The position numbers and the translations under genes are program-made. The notes under the pieces were generated by a model, which did no database searches, was not told the origin of the DNA, and saw only the letters and a program-made list of their open reading frames with translations. 64,000 bases of DNA from Salvia splendens (lineage: Eukaryota; Streptophyta; Magnoliopsida; Lamiales; Lamiaceae): NCBI RefSeq assembly GCF_004379255.2, contig NC_056045.1, positions 9,451,593-9,515,592 on the forward strand, read 5' to 3'. This document shows, in pieces, positions 25,640 to 37,993 of this stretch (within the stretch, counting starts at the first letter, position 1; each line of letters opens with the position of its first letter).

Positions 25640-28620
25640 TTCTTTTGCACCCTAATAATCTGAAAGATCAGGTTTATGCAGGGTCGTGTAATCAACTGAT
25701 CAGGGGAGAGCCCAGACCTAGTCGTGTCGCTAACACGAGGACCTAAAACCTAGTATCAAAACCTCAAACCACTGCTACTGGCTAGTATAATGGAGTAAAG
25801 GGTCGAATCCCACAGAAATGATGAGTGCGTAATACGATCGAGATGACATTTTAGAGGGTTGGTTTGTTACCACGCCTGGGTTGAGTCTTATCTAGACACG
25901 GAACTAAAAGGGACCTATATTATCTTGACTGGTAAGGTGGTCTCATATCAGAATGACATGGTGTACGTGAAATGGGGATCAAACTATTTGAGTGCATGCG
26001 AAAAGTGAAAGATTACTAAAAATGGACAAACAGTGACTGAACCGAATATCCGACCGAACTGGCTGACGAACTGCCAGATCCACAGAAAGCTAGTAAAAGT
26101 AGAAGGACAAAAGGTAAAGTTGGCTGAAAAGTGTAAAGTGGTCCCCCAAATCAGATCTGGATGTTATCTTCCCCAACAAGTATGCAGAAATTGTTAGAGT
26201 TTGTATACTAGAAATCACATTTCGAGTGATTGAATACTGTAAAAACTCTTATTTTATTTTCCAATGAATGAAACAGATTATTTTTATCATAATGTTGTTA
26301 TGTTTAACATTTAATGGATGCTTATTGCATGTTTAAATGTATAAGTAACTTAACAAAGTCTAAGTCTTTTTTTTAGTAGACCAATTGTGGGCGACGTCCA
26401 CTTTAAGGTAACACGGTTAGTTCTAAACAAAGAAAAATAAGAATTTCACAACCCAGATAGGCCTAGACTACCTATCGTGAAAGGTTGCAATGTCCGTCCA
26501 CATATTTCTAAGCCTTACTGAAATAAGATGACATTGGTGTGGTAGAATACTGAATTGGATCTAACAGCGAGACAAGTCTTTATGCTATCTACTGAAAGAC
26601 GAGGTCTTGATAAATATTTATTTCTTAATCAATGTACGTTAGCATTGAGCATAAGGTATTGATTATTCACTACTTTGACTTACCAAATGGTGCGGGTTTT
26701 TCGCAACCCAATAATCCTGGTATATTGGGTAGTGGTGATTAATATCTAGCGGTGCTAGGATTGCTACTATGTTGAATCGCGCACGAGGTGAGTCTCATTT
26801 GATAATGTCCCCAAAGGAGCTTGAAACAATGCTTTATTATTCGGAACCTAGCTAGTTGGAGTTTGATTACTCTATGAATAATAAATAAGCGTTTATTGCT
26901 TAATCTACTCTTGGAAATTAATAAGATGTTAATTAATTAAGTTCATAGTAGACACTAATTAATTAATGGACATTTCTATCTTAAGCGCGAGAAATGAACG
27001 ACAAACAATGGAAACCCGGATTACTTGTAATTTCGAATTTGGATGAGCAGTGCAATATTATTTCTGTAGTGGCTGCTAATAATATTCCAATATAAGCTTG
27101 TATTAAATTGTGGTTCAATTTAATTAATTAAAAGCTAATTGGGGGAGGTCATATCCAAAGCATTCCATAGATCCCTGACTGGGCCCAATATGTGATTTAA
27201 TATAAATAGGAGAATTAAGGAGACAGAAAATACACTTATTATTTTCCTAAAATTTTCGTCCCTCTCCTCACACACATAGGGGACGATTTTTCCCCTTCTT
27301 TCCTACTCAGTGAGGGATTTCTGTCTTTTTTTATTTAAGTCGTAGTATTCTAGTGAGATCAGCCCACACTGATATTAGCGTACAGTCCGTGAACCAGTCA
27401 GTAGATCCGTGGTTTAGTACTCAAGATCTTCACGTGGAGAAGGGGCGAGCTATCTTCGATTCTTTGGAGAATCTTCAAGGTAAAATGGCTAATCCGTAAA
27501 AAAGCATGTTTTAGGTTTCAATTATGATTCAAGTTATGAGCATGATACATGTGATAATTGCGCGAATAGAATTTATTTAAATAATATGCTAAATATATCA
27601 GAATTATTATGTAATTGATTCATGATGCGCTTCCGCTGCCAACCCCTTCAAAAATTGCAGATGAGCAGAAACTCCATGAACAACATCTTAAATTAACGCT
27701 TTCCACAATTAAGATCTGAAATTAAAATCTAAATTGAGATGATTGAAGGCGGTAATCCTAAATCATGCAAATTGACTAACATGCCAGGTGACGAAAACTA
27801 CGTTATTACAGATTTCATTCATCTTCTTCAAATCAAACGACCAAACACTTAGAATTTCACTCGGTAAAACTAGATCTAAACTATTCAAATGAAGCCATGC
27901 TCAAATAGTTGGAATTTAACGCTAAACTACTCAGATCTAACTAATCTAGGCAGAAAGAAAACATCTACAACCGAAAGATGAACAAAAAACAAGTTTAACT
28001 TCATTGCGATCAGATCCAAAACACGGCGTACCAAATCCAAGTATCAAATGACGATCAACAAAAGAGCTTCAAATAACATAAGCAATACTACAATTTAAAC
28101 TACGGAAAGCAATAAAGATTGTTTGGCCCGCGGGCGATGAAACAACTAACTTCCTCCGACTACAATGTCTGACTAGAACGACCGTGAACTCCCTCCGGCA
28201 AAGTACCAGAGTCTTCAAGTGATTATTGACTAACGGCGGGGAACGAGAAGTGTCGGAGCTAGCCTCCGTGGTTGGAACTTGGGATTTCCTAGAGAGTCCC
28301 TTCTTTCTTCATGTGATCTCCTATTTATAGGGTGGTTTGCCCTAATTTTTAGGGCCGCTTCTTCATGTGAAATGTCGTTTTTTCCCTCTTTAATAGTTGG
28401 TCATTTCCTAGCAATCTCTCCTTCTCCATATCGAGCTTTATGTTATGCATCCTGACCAGTATTGCACCCTTTTGGCGTCCATAATTTCCAATTGAATCCT
28501 CTGATGCCTCTCCTACTGACTTGTACCCCTTTTCCTGCACATTTAAGCAACTTTCTTGGATGAAGGACGCCACAACGAGTATTAAGAAACCATTAAAAAG
28601 TTAGGATGTGGAATGATTGA
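25640..28620 (-). mobile_element. Unclassified repeat, interrupted by a solo LTR
   Basis: The two parts (25640-26191 and 27651-28620) flank the solo LTR. Reading the minus strand, a TATA-like box (CCTATAAATAGGAG, about 28318-28331) precedes a long untranslated leader. A short open frame at 28349-28573 lies beyond it. The layout resembles a non-autonomous LTR-type element, but no terminal repeats or conserved domain were found, so the class is open. Confidence 0.35.
26192..27650. mobile_element. Probable solo LTR
   Basis: The block starts TGTTAGAGTTTGTATAC and ends CCCCTTCA. The flanking pentamers are GAAAT (26187-26191) and AAAAT (27651-27655), a near-matching target duplication. An internal TATA-like ATATAAATAGGAG sits at about 27201. 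There is no gag-pol or second LTR, so it is likely the product of LTR-LTR recombination. Confidence 0.6.
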
Positions 28621-29490
28621 CTCTACGAATGACTATGTAAATATCGTTTGATAAGTTGAACAAAGAGAACTCAATAAATTAAAATTTGAGAAAGAACTCA
28701 AGACAGATAAAACTACCAAAATAATATCATAAAATATTGTGTAATTTTTGTACTCCACATGATGGCCTTTTATAGGCACTAGTTTTAAGACTAGCACGAA
28801 AAAAAAACTAGAAGGAATAACTTAAGAGGAAACCCTAATCTGGTAGAAGGAAGCACAACGAATATCTTTCCATTCAACTAAGGGTGTGTTTTGTATGGCA
28901 GTTAGCGTTCCTTAAGAAAATTTGGTGGGCATGAAATGGTAAACTTTATCTAGGTTACAGTAACTGCACCGCTTATTTGGTTTCTCATTTTACATTTCTT
29001 GATTTTCAGTATTTGTTGTTTGGTATCTGTGTTACTACAAAGTGAGCGAGAGAAATGTCCTTTTTACGTATTCACTTACTTTTCTTGTATTTACAAGAAT
29101 ATCATCCAATGACCTAATATATATTTAGAACGTTTCACCATTTTTCTCACACAAGCTGCCGCACCTTGTTGACGAAGCAGCTGACCTCTTCAACAGCACA
29201 ACGCACCGCGTGTTTCCAGAAGGAGGTGAGCTCGATACAGATTTATACTCGCAAATAGTCAATAATGTTGTCGTATTGGTGTTTGATTTGTTCCTATTTT
29301 GTTTTCCCAACCGACTTGTTGTGTAAATGTGTTTTTGGTGTTGTCTTTGTGATATTTCGATATGTTTGTTTTGTTGTTTTGTTTTGTATGCATCCTTTGA
29401 AAAAATGTTAGCTCCTTCTTTGAATGAATGACACGGCACTACATTCACGCTTAAAATGCTTACTACGCCTGTATTTTTGTTGTTCAGTAT
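28621..29490. other. Region upstream of the Myb/SANT pseudogene
   Basis: No gene seen. A TAA-GGGTGTGTTTTG sequence at 28879 resembles a PIF-type terminus and may mark the left edge of the element carrying the Myb/SANT pseudogene. Confidence 0.4.
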
Positions 29491-30690
29491 AATGTCTGAC
29501 TCAAGGCCGTCGAAGTTCTCGTCTGATGATATGATGGGAGCTAACAGTATGTTGGTTTTTCAATTTATGTTTTCCATATTATGTATCATGATTCTCGCCT
29601 CCTAAAACATTCTGTGAGTTTCAATTATTGACATGTGTCTGTGTTTACGATGAATATGTGGTGAATAAATATCTTGGTCGGGGACGAAGGGCCAAGGGGG
29701 ACTACACTCGTAGGAGCTGGACTGATCGTGAGGAGGAGACATTGGTACTCGCATTGAAGGAATTGGTGGTGAATGGCTGGAAATCCGACAACAGATTTAG
29801 GTCAGAGTACCTATTCAAGCTAGAGGATGCTTTGAAACAACAATTTCCCAAATTTGAAATCATAATTAGTCCGCATATTAATTCAAAGATAACCGTGTGG
29901 GAAAAAAGTACTCGTATTTGAAGGATATTCTTGGTCGTACTGGCATGGGTTTCAACGTGCACAATGACTACAAGATTGAATGCAACGATGATCAATGGGA
30001 CCCGATTGTGAAGGTGGTTGTTCATTTAAACTTTGAATCACATATGCACATTCCGGCTATGTAGTAACACATTGCTTTAATATTCTTAGGCAGAGCCTAA
30101 TGCTCTATTTATGAAGGGAAAGAGTTGGCCATATTGGAAGCATTGACATGTTATTTAAGGATCAGGTTGATGACACTATTGCTGAGGAAATTATGGAAGT
30201 TGTCAACAATTTGTACTCGCAAAACAATAACAACTCCAATGGTGGTAGGCCCGACCAGTCGATGAGCTTAGGTAATGAGATGCCTTTCAACACTCTAGAA
30301 GAGAATGCTACTCTAGAGGATTTTGGTGACAACACTGAATAGAGCACTCATCGGACAACCTCTACTAGGAATGGCAAGAAGCGGAATAGCAAGAAGCGGA
30401 ATAGCAATGACAACGTTGAAGGTCTGATTGAGATGCTTGGTAAGATGCATAATTACACCAACACCCGACTTGACTCCCTCTCACTAAGGATATGGTATGA
30501 ATTTGATTTAAGCAAGGCTCGTAAAGATGTGTATCACCTTCTTGGCCATCTTCTAGGGCTTTCTCGCAAGCAAAAGTTTGATATTGGTGAAATAATCCTT
30601 CAAAAGGTTAAGCATCTTGATTTCTTTCTGGGTATGCAAGACGATGATCGTGTGGCATATGTGTTCCGCACTCTAGCGAAGTACGAATGA
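29491..30690 (+). pseudogene. Myb/SANT-like domain protein (PIF ORF1-like), broken
   Basis: A probable first exon opens at ATG 29491 (MSDSRPSKFSSDDMMG) and ends at a GT at about 29550. The next block (DYTRRSWTDREEETLVLALK) is a plant Myb/SANT-like DNA-binding domain. A frameshift in the A-run near 29899-29907 breaks INSKITVW. Further on, SWPYWKH is followed by another frameshift near 30143, and then a stop interrupts the acidic and Asn-rich linker at about 30340. A C-terminal helical block (KQKFDIGEIILQKVKHLDFF, ending RTLAKYE) closes the gene at 30690. Such proteins occur as ORF1 of PIF/Harbinger elements and as host genes. Which one this was is not decided. Confidence 0.7.
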
Positions 30691-30752
30691 GACCGTGGGC
30701 GGTGAGTCCCCTTCTTTTTGTTGGCCGGCATAGTTTGATATTGATGAAGTAG

Positions 30753-33700
30753 TGTCACGACCGCACTTTCTAAGGATAGAAAGCCCGGTTGATCGCGACT
30801 AGGGGAGGATGAAAGAAGCGGGGAAGAAAGGGGAAAAACTGTGGCACAACTGAAACTTGAACTGAAATAACTCAAATAATATATATCAGAGTGCACGATA
30901 CAAAGAGCGCAAACTCGACTTTTACATTGCAGCGGAAGAGTCAAGAGCAGATAACGTCGTGTATGGAGACATGTCGCATCCGAGTACTATTCTATCGAAG
31001 GATCTTCATCGTCTATGCTCAACACCGCCCGCCGTCATCACTGCTCAACCTGCACATTTTTAAAACATATGCAGGGCTGAGTACTTGGTGTACTCAGTGG
31101 ACACGTGCCGAAATATATTTTACTGAAAAACTAGTTGTGTCAAGCCACTCTTTGAGTGAACTCGGGGTTTTAGGAAAAGTCCGAGAACACTAAAACATTT
31201 TCTTTTCTTTTCTTTTTTTCAAAAGCGATCTTTCGATCTATTTTTTTTGGAACATATGCCATATTTGACTAACTCCTGGGGAACAGAAGCCCACTAACCT
31301 CCTAGTGAAACGGAATTCACGAAACTCCTGGTGAACCGGAATGTTTGGGCTTCAACCGCTTACAAACCCGAATTCACTAACTCCCGGTGAAACGGAATGT
31401 ATGGGCTTCAACCGCTTACAAACCCGAATTCACTAACTAAAACTCCCGGTGAAACGGAATATATGGGCTCACCCCACTTACAAACCCGAACTCACAAAAA
31501 CTGAAATTTTTGGTCTAGTAGGGACATCGTCCTTGCTAGTCAGTCGGATAGGCAAACGTTCAAAACAAAACATGGCTTGACATAACCTTTGCAACTTTAT
31601 TTTTCTATAAAACTGTTTTTAACATAACTCATATTTCTTTCATCAAAAGCCGAACTCAAAACTTCCGAAACTTCCTTTTCCTCATAAACATACTTACAAA
31701 ACTCACTTCTATCAGTCAAAACCGAACTCAAAACTTTCAATACTCCCATTTCCTCATAAAACACTCTTGAAACATAAACTCATTTTTCTATCGGTCAAAG
31801 CCAAACTCAAATCTTTCAAAACTTCTATATCCTCGTAAACATATTTGGATCAAAACTCATTTTTCTCTATTGGTCAAAGCCAAACTCAAATCTTTCAAAA
31901 CTTCTATATCCTCGTAAACATATTTGGAACAAAACTCATTTTCTTTCTTCAAGCCAAACACATAACTTTCAAACTCAATAAATGCTACACTTCATAGGCA
32001 CCAATGAGGCAACACATAGCATCATATAAATCACATCACTTTCACTTTATGTAAATAGCACTTTTCATGATACTTCACATTAAATAGCAAGCTCGCACTT
32101 AACATTATATCTTAAATAGAAAGCCAATAAAGTACTTTTCATAAAAACTGCACTTTAAACATAAAACTCACAATCATATATCACAATAGAAAGCCCGTAA
32201 AATATTTTTCGTAAAAACTGTGATTTTAACAGAAAGCCCACGTAACATCTCATAATAAATAGAAAGCTCACTAAAATACTTTAGTTCGAAAGCCCACCTC
32301 GTTCGCTTAAAACTCCTTAATTTGATTTTTCCTGACTCCGACCTTAGCTCGCGGAGATAACCTTTTTTAAAAAACAGCACCACTTACTAACAAGACTTAA
32401 GAAAATTCTTAAACTTTAATTAGAATTAGAATGCATGCCCTAAATAATCATGGCCCAAGAACTTAATTATAATTCTTGGACAAGACCAAATTAATTTAAG
32501 CCCAAGCTCCTCCGTAAATTAATTCCATTCGGCATATCTTCAATTTCCTATTCTCCGGCCCAACCAATGCAGCCCAACTTCACTTCTCTTCCCAAGCATA
32601 CACCATTTCCGGCACAATATAAATTCCTCAAATTACTCCTCAAGAGGCCCAACTCAAATTAAATCCTTGGCCCCAGTCATCAAAAGAATTAGTGGAGTAG
32701 GCCCAACTCTAAACAATGACCCAAGATATTTACTCCACTCATTCGGTCAAACAATCCCCCACACTCTACTTCCATCTTCAAAAATTCATTCCCAATTTAG
32801 AGGAAAACCAGCGGCGCCCGCCTCCGCCATACTTCGAATCTCTCTCTAATCCCATTCCTCATAAAACACTCTTGAAACATAAACTCATTTTTCTATCGGT
32901 CAAAGCCAAACTCAAATCTTTCAAAACTTCTATTTCCTCGTAAACATATTTGGAACAAAACTCATTTTCTTTCTTCAAGCCAAACACATAACTTTCAAAC
33001 TCAACAAATGCTACACTTCATAGGCACCAATGAGGCAACACATAACATCATATAAATCACATCACTTTCACTTTATGTAAATAGCACTTTTCATGATACT
33101 TCACATTAAATAGCAAGCTCGCACTTAACATTATATCTTAAATAGAAAGCCAATAAAGTACTTTTCATAAAAACTGCACTTTAAACATAAAACTCACAAT
33201 CATATATCACAATAGAAAGCCCGTAAAATATTTTTCGTAAAAACTGTGATTTTAACAGAAAGCCCACGTAACATCTCATAATAAATAGAAAGCTCACTAA
33301 AATACTTTAGTTCGAAAGCCCACCTCGTTCGCTTAAAACTCCTTAATTTGATTTTTCCTGACTCCGACCTTAGCTCGCGGAGATAACCTTTTTTTAAAAA
33401 ACAGCACCACTTACTAACAAGACTTAAGAAAATTCTTAAACTTTAATTAGAATTAGAATGCATGCCCTAAATAATCATGGCCCAAGAACTTAATTATAAT
33501 TCTTGGACAAGACCAAATTAATTTAAGCCCAAGCTCCTCCGTAAATTAATTCCATTCGGCATATCTTCAATTTCCTATTCTCCGGCCCAACCAATGCAGC
33601 CCAACTTCACTTCTCTTCCCAAGCATACACCATTTCCGGCACAATATAAATTCCTCAAATTACTCCTCAAGAGGCCCAACTCAAATTAAATCCTTGGCCC

Positions 33701-35457
33701 CAGTCATCAAAAGAATTAGTGGAGTAGGCCCAACTCTAAACAATGACCCAAGATATTTACTCCACTCATTCGGTCAAACCATCCCCCACACTCTACTTTC
33801 ATCTTCAAAAAATCATTCCCAATTTAGAGGAAAACCAGCGGCGCCCGCCTCCGCCATACTTCGAATCTCTCTCTAATCCCATTCCTCACTTTCACTTCTC
33901 ATCTCTATTTCCAATTTAGAATCCTTCAATTTGGAACGAAGAGCAGCGGTGGTTTCCACTCCGTTGCGCTCTCTCACTCCGGCGAAATTGCCGTCAATCT
34001 CTTTTGGTGACTCGGCGTCGTTGGTCTCGGCCCCGTTCGTCGGCGAGCACCGCCGCTGCGCATCAGGAGCTTCCGCATTACTGCTCCGTCCCCGGAGACA
34101 GATTTCGCTGCTCCAGCCGTCGCCGTTTCCCTCTCGGCCTAAAGCTAAGTCTCTCCCCTTTCCCTTCTACTTTTTTTTTCAATTGTGAGTTATGGCAGTA
34201 ACATGTTGAGAGTTCCATTTGCATCTTGTGAAGCAAGTTATGACTTTTGGGAGGATTGTTAGCTCACTGGAATGAGTTCATTATATGGGGACTTCAACTG
34301 CTACTTGTTCTAAGAGTTGCTACTGTCATGAGATTGCTACAGCCATGATTCTATGTTCTTGGGCCTAGTATGATGTTCGAAACAAAAGCAGAGGGTGTGC
34401 TAGTGTTTTACCTCTTTCTCGATGACTCCTTCGAACGCCGGACTGCCCTCTCGGTCTTCACCACTCCTTCCTCCCTTGCTGCACTTCTTGTGTATTGTGA
34501 ATATAGAGAGGTGTGAGGAAGGAGATGGTGGTGGGGCTGGTATTTATAGCCAAAACTCCTTGGCACTTTGTGTCTAATTTGGGTTAAAGATTCTCTCTTC
34601 TTTTTGATTTTGGGCTTAAAGCTTCACTACTAAATTGGTGTAAGGCATTGGAGAGCTCCAATTTCTATTTTGAGCTAACAACTAACCTCTCTTTTTGAGC
34701 TCCATAATTATGTTGATCATACTATATTGGTGTAAGCTTGGGGCTGTTCTTAGGCTGGATTCCCGGCCTTGGTGTTGGGAAGGAGTATCTGATCCATGTT
34801 CCTTTTGAGCATGTTCAATGAGCTCATTTTACTATGCTCATTTGTATTAGCTTCCATTTTGGTGTAAGACGGGAATGTGACAAAAATAACTGCTTCTCTG
34901 CCCAAGGAGGCAGCCTCTCGGCTGTATTATTCAACCTGCCTCCTATCAATGCTTAATCGAGCTTGCCCCTCCTTCCCCTTTCTTATAAGTCTATTTTTCT
35001 AACCCCATTTTGTGTTAATTTGCAGGTCTAGGGCTGCCTCTTTTGGAGTTTCATGGGGCCATATTTTCGAGAAAGATGGAGAGAAGATTGAGGAGGGGTA
35101 GAAGATCTCCTATTGTAGCTCCTTTGACCAAAGCAACCTTAACTTTTATCTAAGTTTTTGCTACTACAATTCCAATAGAGTGGGATTAGCTACTACTTCA
35201 TTTCCTTCCTTGGAAGGGTCTCTTATGCTTGATTGTAGCTTCATTCATCCAATTGTGTAGTCCCTTTCAAAGTACTCATATACTACTTGCAAATTCCATC
35301 ATTCTTGTAAAAATACTCCTCTAAGTATTTTTCTAATAAAGTATATGTTTAACTTTTATCCTTGAATTAATTTATTTGTACTTTGATTCCAAGTATCTCT
35401 TCGTCCAAAATTTTTTTTATACTCCAAAATCCAAGCACGAAAACTCGGGGTGTTACA
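30753..35457 (-). repeat. 3' LTR of a large-LTR Ty3-type element (minus strand)
   Basis: The + strand sequence starts TGTCACGACCGCAC and ends CTCGGGGTGTTACA, so read on the minus strand the LTR begins TGTAACACCCCGAG. A second copy of the first 260 bp lies at 36284-36542. The minus-strand TATA box GGCTATAAATACC at about 34540-34552 would drive transcription leftwards. The 4.7-kb length includes an internal duplication of about 1 kb. The TGTAACACCCC start is typical of Tekay/Del-type chromovirus LTRs. Its open frames are not genes. Confidence 0.85.
31745..33889. repeat. About 1.03-kb tandem duplication inside the LTR
   Basis: The segment from about 31745 to 32868 recurs from about 32869 to 33889, with an offset of 1026 bp (GGCACCAATGAGGCAACACA at 31997 and 33023). 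Both copies end near a CCCATTCCTCA sequence, suggesting unequal crossing-over. A further repeat of about 84 bp sits in the first copy at about 31795-31925. Confidence 0.9.
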
Positions 35458-36283
35458 TTCTACCCATCTTAATAAAAGTTTCGTCCCGAAATTTGTTGAT
35501 GTCCTTTACAACCGTTCTCCATTTTCTCCTTCGTCTTATTCCAATCCTCATGTTTCCTTTTCTTAATCGCGGTGTGTTCTCAACACACTTTAACTGAAGG
35601 AATCGACCAATTCCTCAACTATTGAGCCCCTCGGCTAAAATCAATTCAGGCTTCTCTTCATAGCTCCAATCAGGTTTTCTTATCCTTTCCTTTTGAGTTC
35701 TTTCTCATATTCTACTCCTTCTGATATTCTCATTCTTTTTATCGCTCGGGAAAGCAATAGTGATCTTGGAAATTATTCCATTAAGTTCGAGGTCGAACCA
35801 TGTTCTAGAAGGCATGCATCCTAAAGCACCCTATGTTCTGTGAGAAGCATCTAAGTTCTCTACTCTACATGTCTCGCTGTTTGAAAACCCAACTCATAAA
35901 ATATATCATGTTCTCTTTCAAAATTTTTTTTTCTGACTGACAGTAAACATCACCGTGGAAAGACTTTCTGACTTTCACTTTGAAAAAACAAAACTATTTT
36001 CTCACTTCAAAACTCACTTTTTGAAAAAACACAACAAAATACTTTTCTCCTTTTTAAACTGAAATTGTTCCACAAAGGGAATATATTTTCTCTACTACAT
36101 AAAACTTTTTGATCTCCCTTTTTTTTGAAAATGTAAACTCACCTCCTTTCCTAGTTGAGCGTGATGAGTCGGGGTGTTGAGCCGTCGACGTTTAACCTGT
36201 TAGTCTAGAGGTACGATTCTAGACTAAGACTGAAAGAAGACTCTTGGGTCCAGAGCAGAAAGAAAATTGCTCTGATACCACTC
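35458..36283 (-). mobile_element. Residual internal region of the large-LTR element
   Basis: Only 826 bp separate the two LTR copies. On the minus strand the right end holds a primer-binding site and the left end a purine-rich tract (AAGATGGGTAGAA) next to the LTR. No gag, protease, reverse transcriptase or integrase remains, so the element is non-autonomous. Confidence 0.8.
36269..36280 (-). other. Primer-binding site (initiator tRNA-Met type)
   Basis: The minus strand reads TGGTATCAGAGC, the standard complement of the 3' end of plant initiator tRNA-Met. It lies three bases inside the right LTR copy, which fixes the element's orientation. Confidence 0.9.
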
Positions 36284-36542
36284 TGTCACGACCGCACTTT
36301 CTAAGGATAGAAAGCCCGGTTGATCGCGACTAGGGGAGGATGAAAGAAGCGGGGAAGAAAGGGGAAAAACTGTGGCACAACTGAAACTTGAACTGAAATA
36401 ACTCAAATAATATATCAGAGTGCACGATACAAAGAGCGCAAACTCGACTTTTACATTGCAGCGGAAGAGTCAAAAGCAGATAACGTCGTGTATGGAGACA
36501 CGTCGCATCCAAGTACTATTCTATCGAAGGATCTTCATCGTC
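36284..36542 (-). repeat. Truncated 5' LTR of the large-LTR element
   Basis: This 259-bp block is nearly identical to 30753-31010. It ends abruptly where the Athila-like LTR starts, so the rest was removed or displaced. Confidence 0.88.
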
Positions 36543-37756
36543 TGTGCATATTTGAGCCTAAAAAGGGAGTCAAAATGCAAAGTTGGAAATCCGGAGCTGT
36601 TCTGCATGTCCAGCGGTCCGCTGCAACACTGCCGGCGACCGCTGGCGCCCAACGACAACTAAGCCAGTAGCGGCCTCCTCCGGGAAAGTTGTGCATGAAG
36701 TCAAGACACGCCCAGCGACCGCTGAAGAATGCGTGGCGACCGCTACCAAGAGTCCAGAGAGTTACGGGATGATGGCTAGCGACCGCTAAAACAAGTGCAG
36801 CGACCCGCCATCCAAGAGACAGAAGCCTCAGACCAACCCACAGCGACCGTTGGGAAATAGCGGCGAGCAGAATTTGCCCTACTTTTTCTCTCCAAGAGTT
36901 ACCATATTTTGCAACCCTTTTCCTTATATGATGAGGGGTGAGTTTTCCCCTATAAATAGCCCCAAAGCGTCATCAAAAATAGATCTTCTCTTTGTCAAAT
37001 ATTTTCAGAGCTTAAAAGTTAGAGTGCTTCATTGTGTAAGGAGTTGAAGAAGGAATCAAGATCATCAAGGCTACAAGGATTCAACCTTTGGGTTTTATTG
37101 CTTTAGTTCTTATATTTTCATTATCTTCCATTCAATCTATGTTTTTAGCTTATTCTATCATGTGTAACTAAACTCATAGGATTCTAGGGATGTGTTTGTA
37201 ACTTTTATTGGTTTATACAATTCCTATTTCTATTTAGCATCCGTTTGTTCTTACTTTGTTTCTTCCTTAAGTTAATGGATAATGCTTCACGCTTGAGTGA
37301 CACATTCAGTGATGATTTAATATAACTTGCTACATAATCGTGAGAGGAGGTTGAGAGTGAGGACTTTTTAAGGGTCTTGGGAGCTTTTAGGAGTTACGTA
37401 TTTAGGATTGACAACCCTAATGTTTGTAATCAACGTTTGTATCGCATGAGCATAAACTAGGTGACTCGTTCTATCAAAGTAAGAACTGTGCTAGGGTGTT
37501 GTAGTTGGAATTTATATAACCATAATTGTGAAAGCACATCCCTGGAATTCTCTTATTTCTATGCTTTTATCTCCGTGGTTATTTGCAATTAGTTGTTTCT
37601 TTGCTTTTAAAAGTTCTTTGTTTTAAAAAATTCTCAAAACTTTCGGTTTTCCCTGCTTCGTTTTCCCTGCTTTCGATATCCGGTACTAACCTTTAGCTAT
37701 ACTATTCCTACTCTGTATACTTGCAGATATTTATAGTGCTAATAAAAAGTGCATCA
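36543..37756 (+). repeat. 5' LTR of an Athila-like Ty3 element
   Basis: It begins TGTGCATATTTGAGCC and ends AAAAAGTGCATCA. A TATA-like CCTATAAATAGCC at about 36950 points rightwards. The first 400 bp are rich in CAGCGACCGCT-type motifs. Its 3' part is repeated at 38853-39405. Confidence 0.75.
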
Positions 37757-37762
37757 AGTTTT

Positions 37763-37780
37763 TGGCTACGTTGCCGGGGA
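37763..37780 (+). other. Primer-binding site (tRNA-Asp type)
   Basis: TGGCTACGTTGCCGGGGA closely resembles the TGGCGCCGTTGCCGGGGA primer-binding site of Athila/Tat elements. It lies six bases after the LTR end. Confidence 0.7.
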
Positions 37781-37993
37781 AGACAATTCACTTTGGGATT
37801 GATATCTTCAAACGGACTATATTTTACTACTTTGGATTTTAATTGCTTTCTATTTTTAATTTTTGTTTAATTTGTTTTTAGTTTTGTTTCTTTCAGGTTA
37901 TGTAAGCGAACGCGTTCTAGGAAGAACATCTTAGAGCCGCTCGATCTCGAACTTGAAAGAACCCGTAGGAAAATAAGAAGTGAGCAAGGATCA

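Noticed and set aside
33931..34201. 85-codon Ser/Arg/Pro-rich frame
   Set aside because: It lies inside the long LTR; no domain and not part of an exon structure.
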